Both the position numbers and the translations under genes were made by a program. From Pseudorhodobacter sp. (GTDB taxonomy: Bacteria; Pseudomonadota; Alphaproteobacteria; Rhodobacterales; Rhodobacteraceae), in NCBI GenBank assembly GCA_029254215.1, contig JAQWYA010000033.1:1-61265 (forward strand): a DNA stretch of 61,265 nt, read 5' to 3'. Positions 61,253 through 61,265 of the stretch are shown in pieces. The notes beneath the pieces are model-generated. The model did not search any database, was not told where the DNA came from, and worked only from the letters and a program-made list of their open reading frames with translations. Each line of letters starts with the position of its first letter. Within the stretch, counting starts at the first letter, position 1.

Positions 61253-61265
61253 ATGAGCGATACAG
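61253..61265 (+). CDS. Start of a CDS running off the right edge (MSDT...)
   Basis: gcaaggcggaggaaagcaATGAGCGATACAG: RBS-like aaggcggagg before the ATG. Confidence 0.35.

Overview
This is a GC-rich window from an alphaproteobacterial chromosome, most likely Rhodobacteraceae judging by gene content and synteny. It is largely core: a zwf-pgl-pgi sugar-phosphate cluster, cimA, cysS, two ABC-F ATPases, ndk, a SUF/ISC Fe-S assembly operon (iscR to sufS), icd, typA, a complete TRAP transporter with a divergent Cache-type two-component system, a PhoX phosphatase, ilvI-ilvN, ccmH-ccmF, an lrp / arginase / ornithine cyclodeaminase locus, gyrA, trmFO, gluQRS and hisI. The extreme left end (about 1-700) looks like the end of an integrated element: it has lower-GC coding sequence and stops at a tRNA-Gly(CCC) 3' part whose 5' acceptor strand does not match. 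The best non-coding signals are: a short ORF (MTDLVVIVERRRRGR*) followed by a terminator-like hairpin upstream of ilvI (candidate attenuator); tandem Lrp-type inverted repeats between lrp and arginase; a GTTAGCGCTAAC palindrome upstream of zwf; a TGGTATACCA operator-like site upstream of icd; an Irr/ICE-like site at the iscR promoter; an IscR without the canonical Cys triad; and a dispersed family of intergenic G-tract hairpin repeats. I found no CRISPR array, transposase, rRNA or obvious defence system. Most long ORFs opposite the named genes are high-GC shadow ORFs. All family calls are by eye from the translations; no database search was run.
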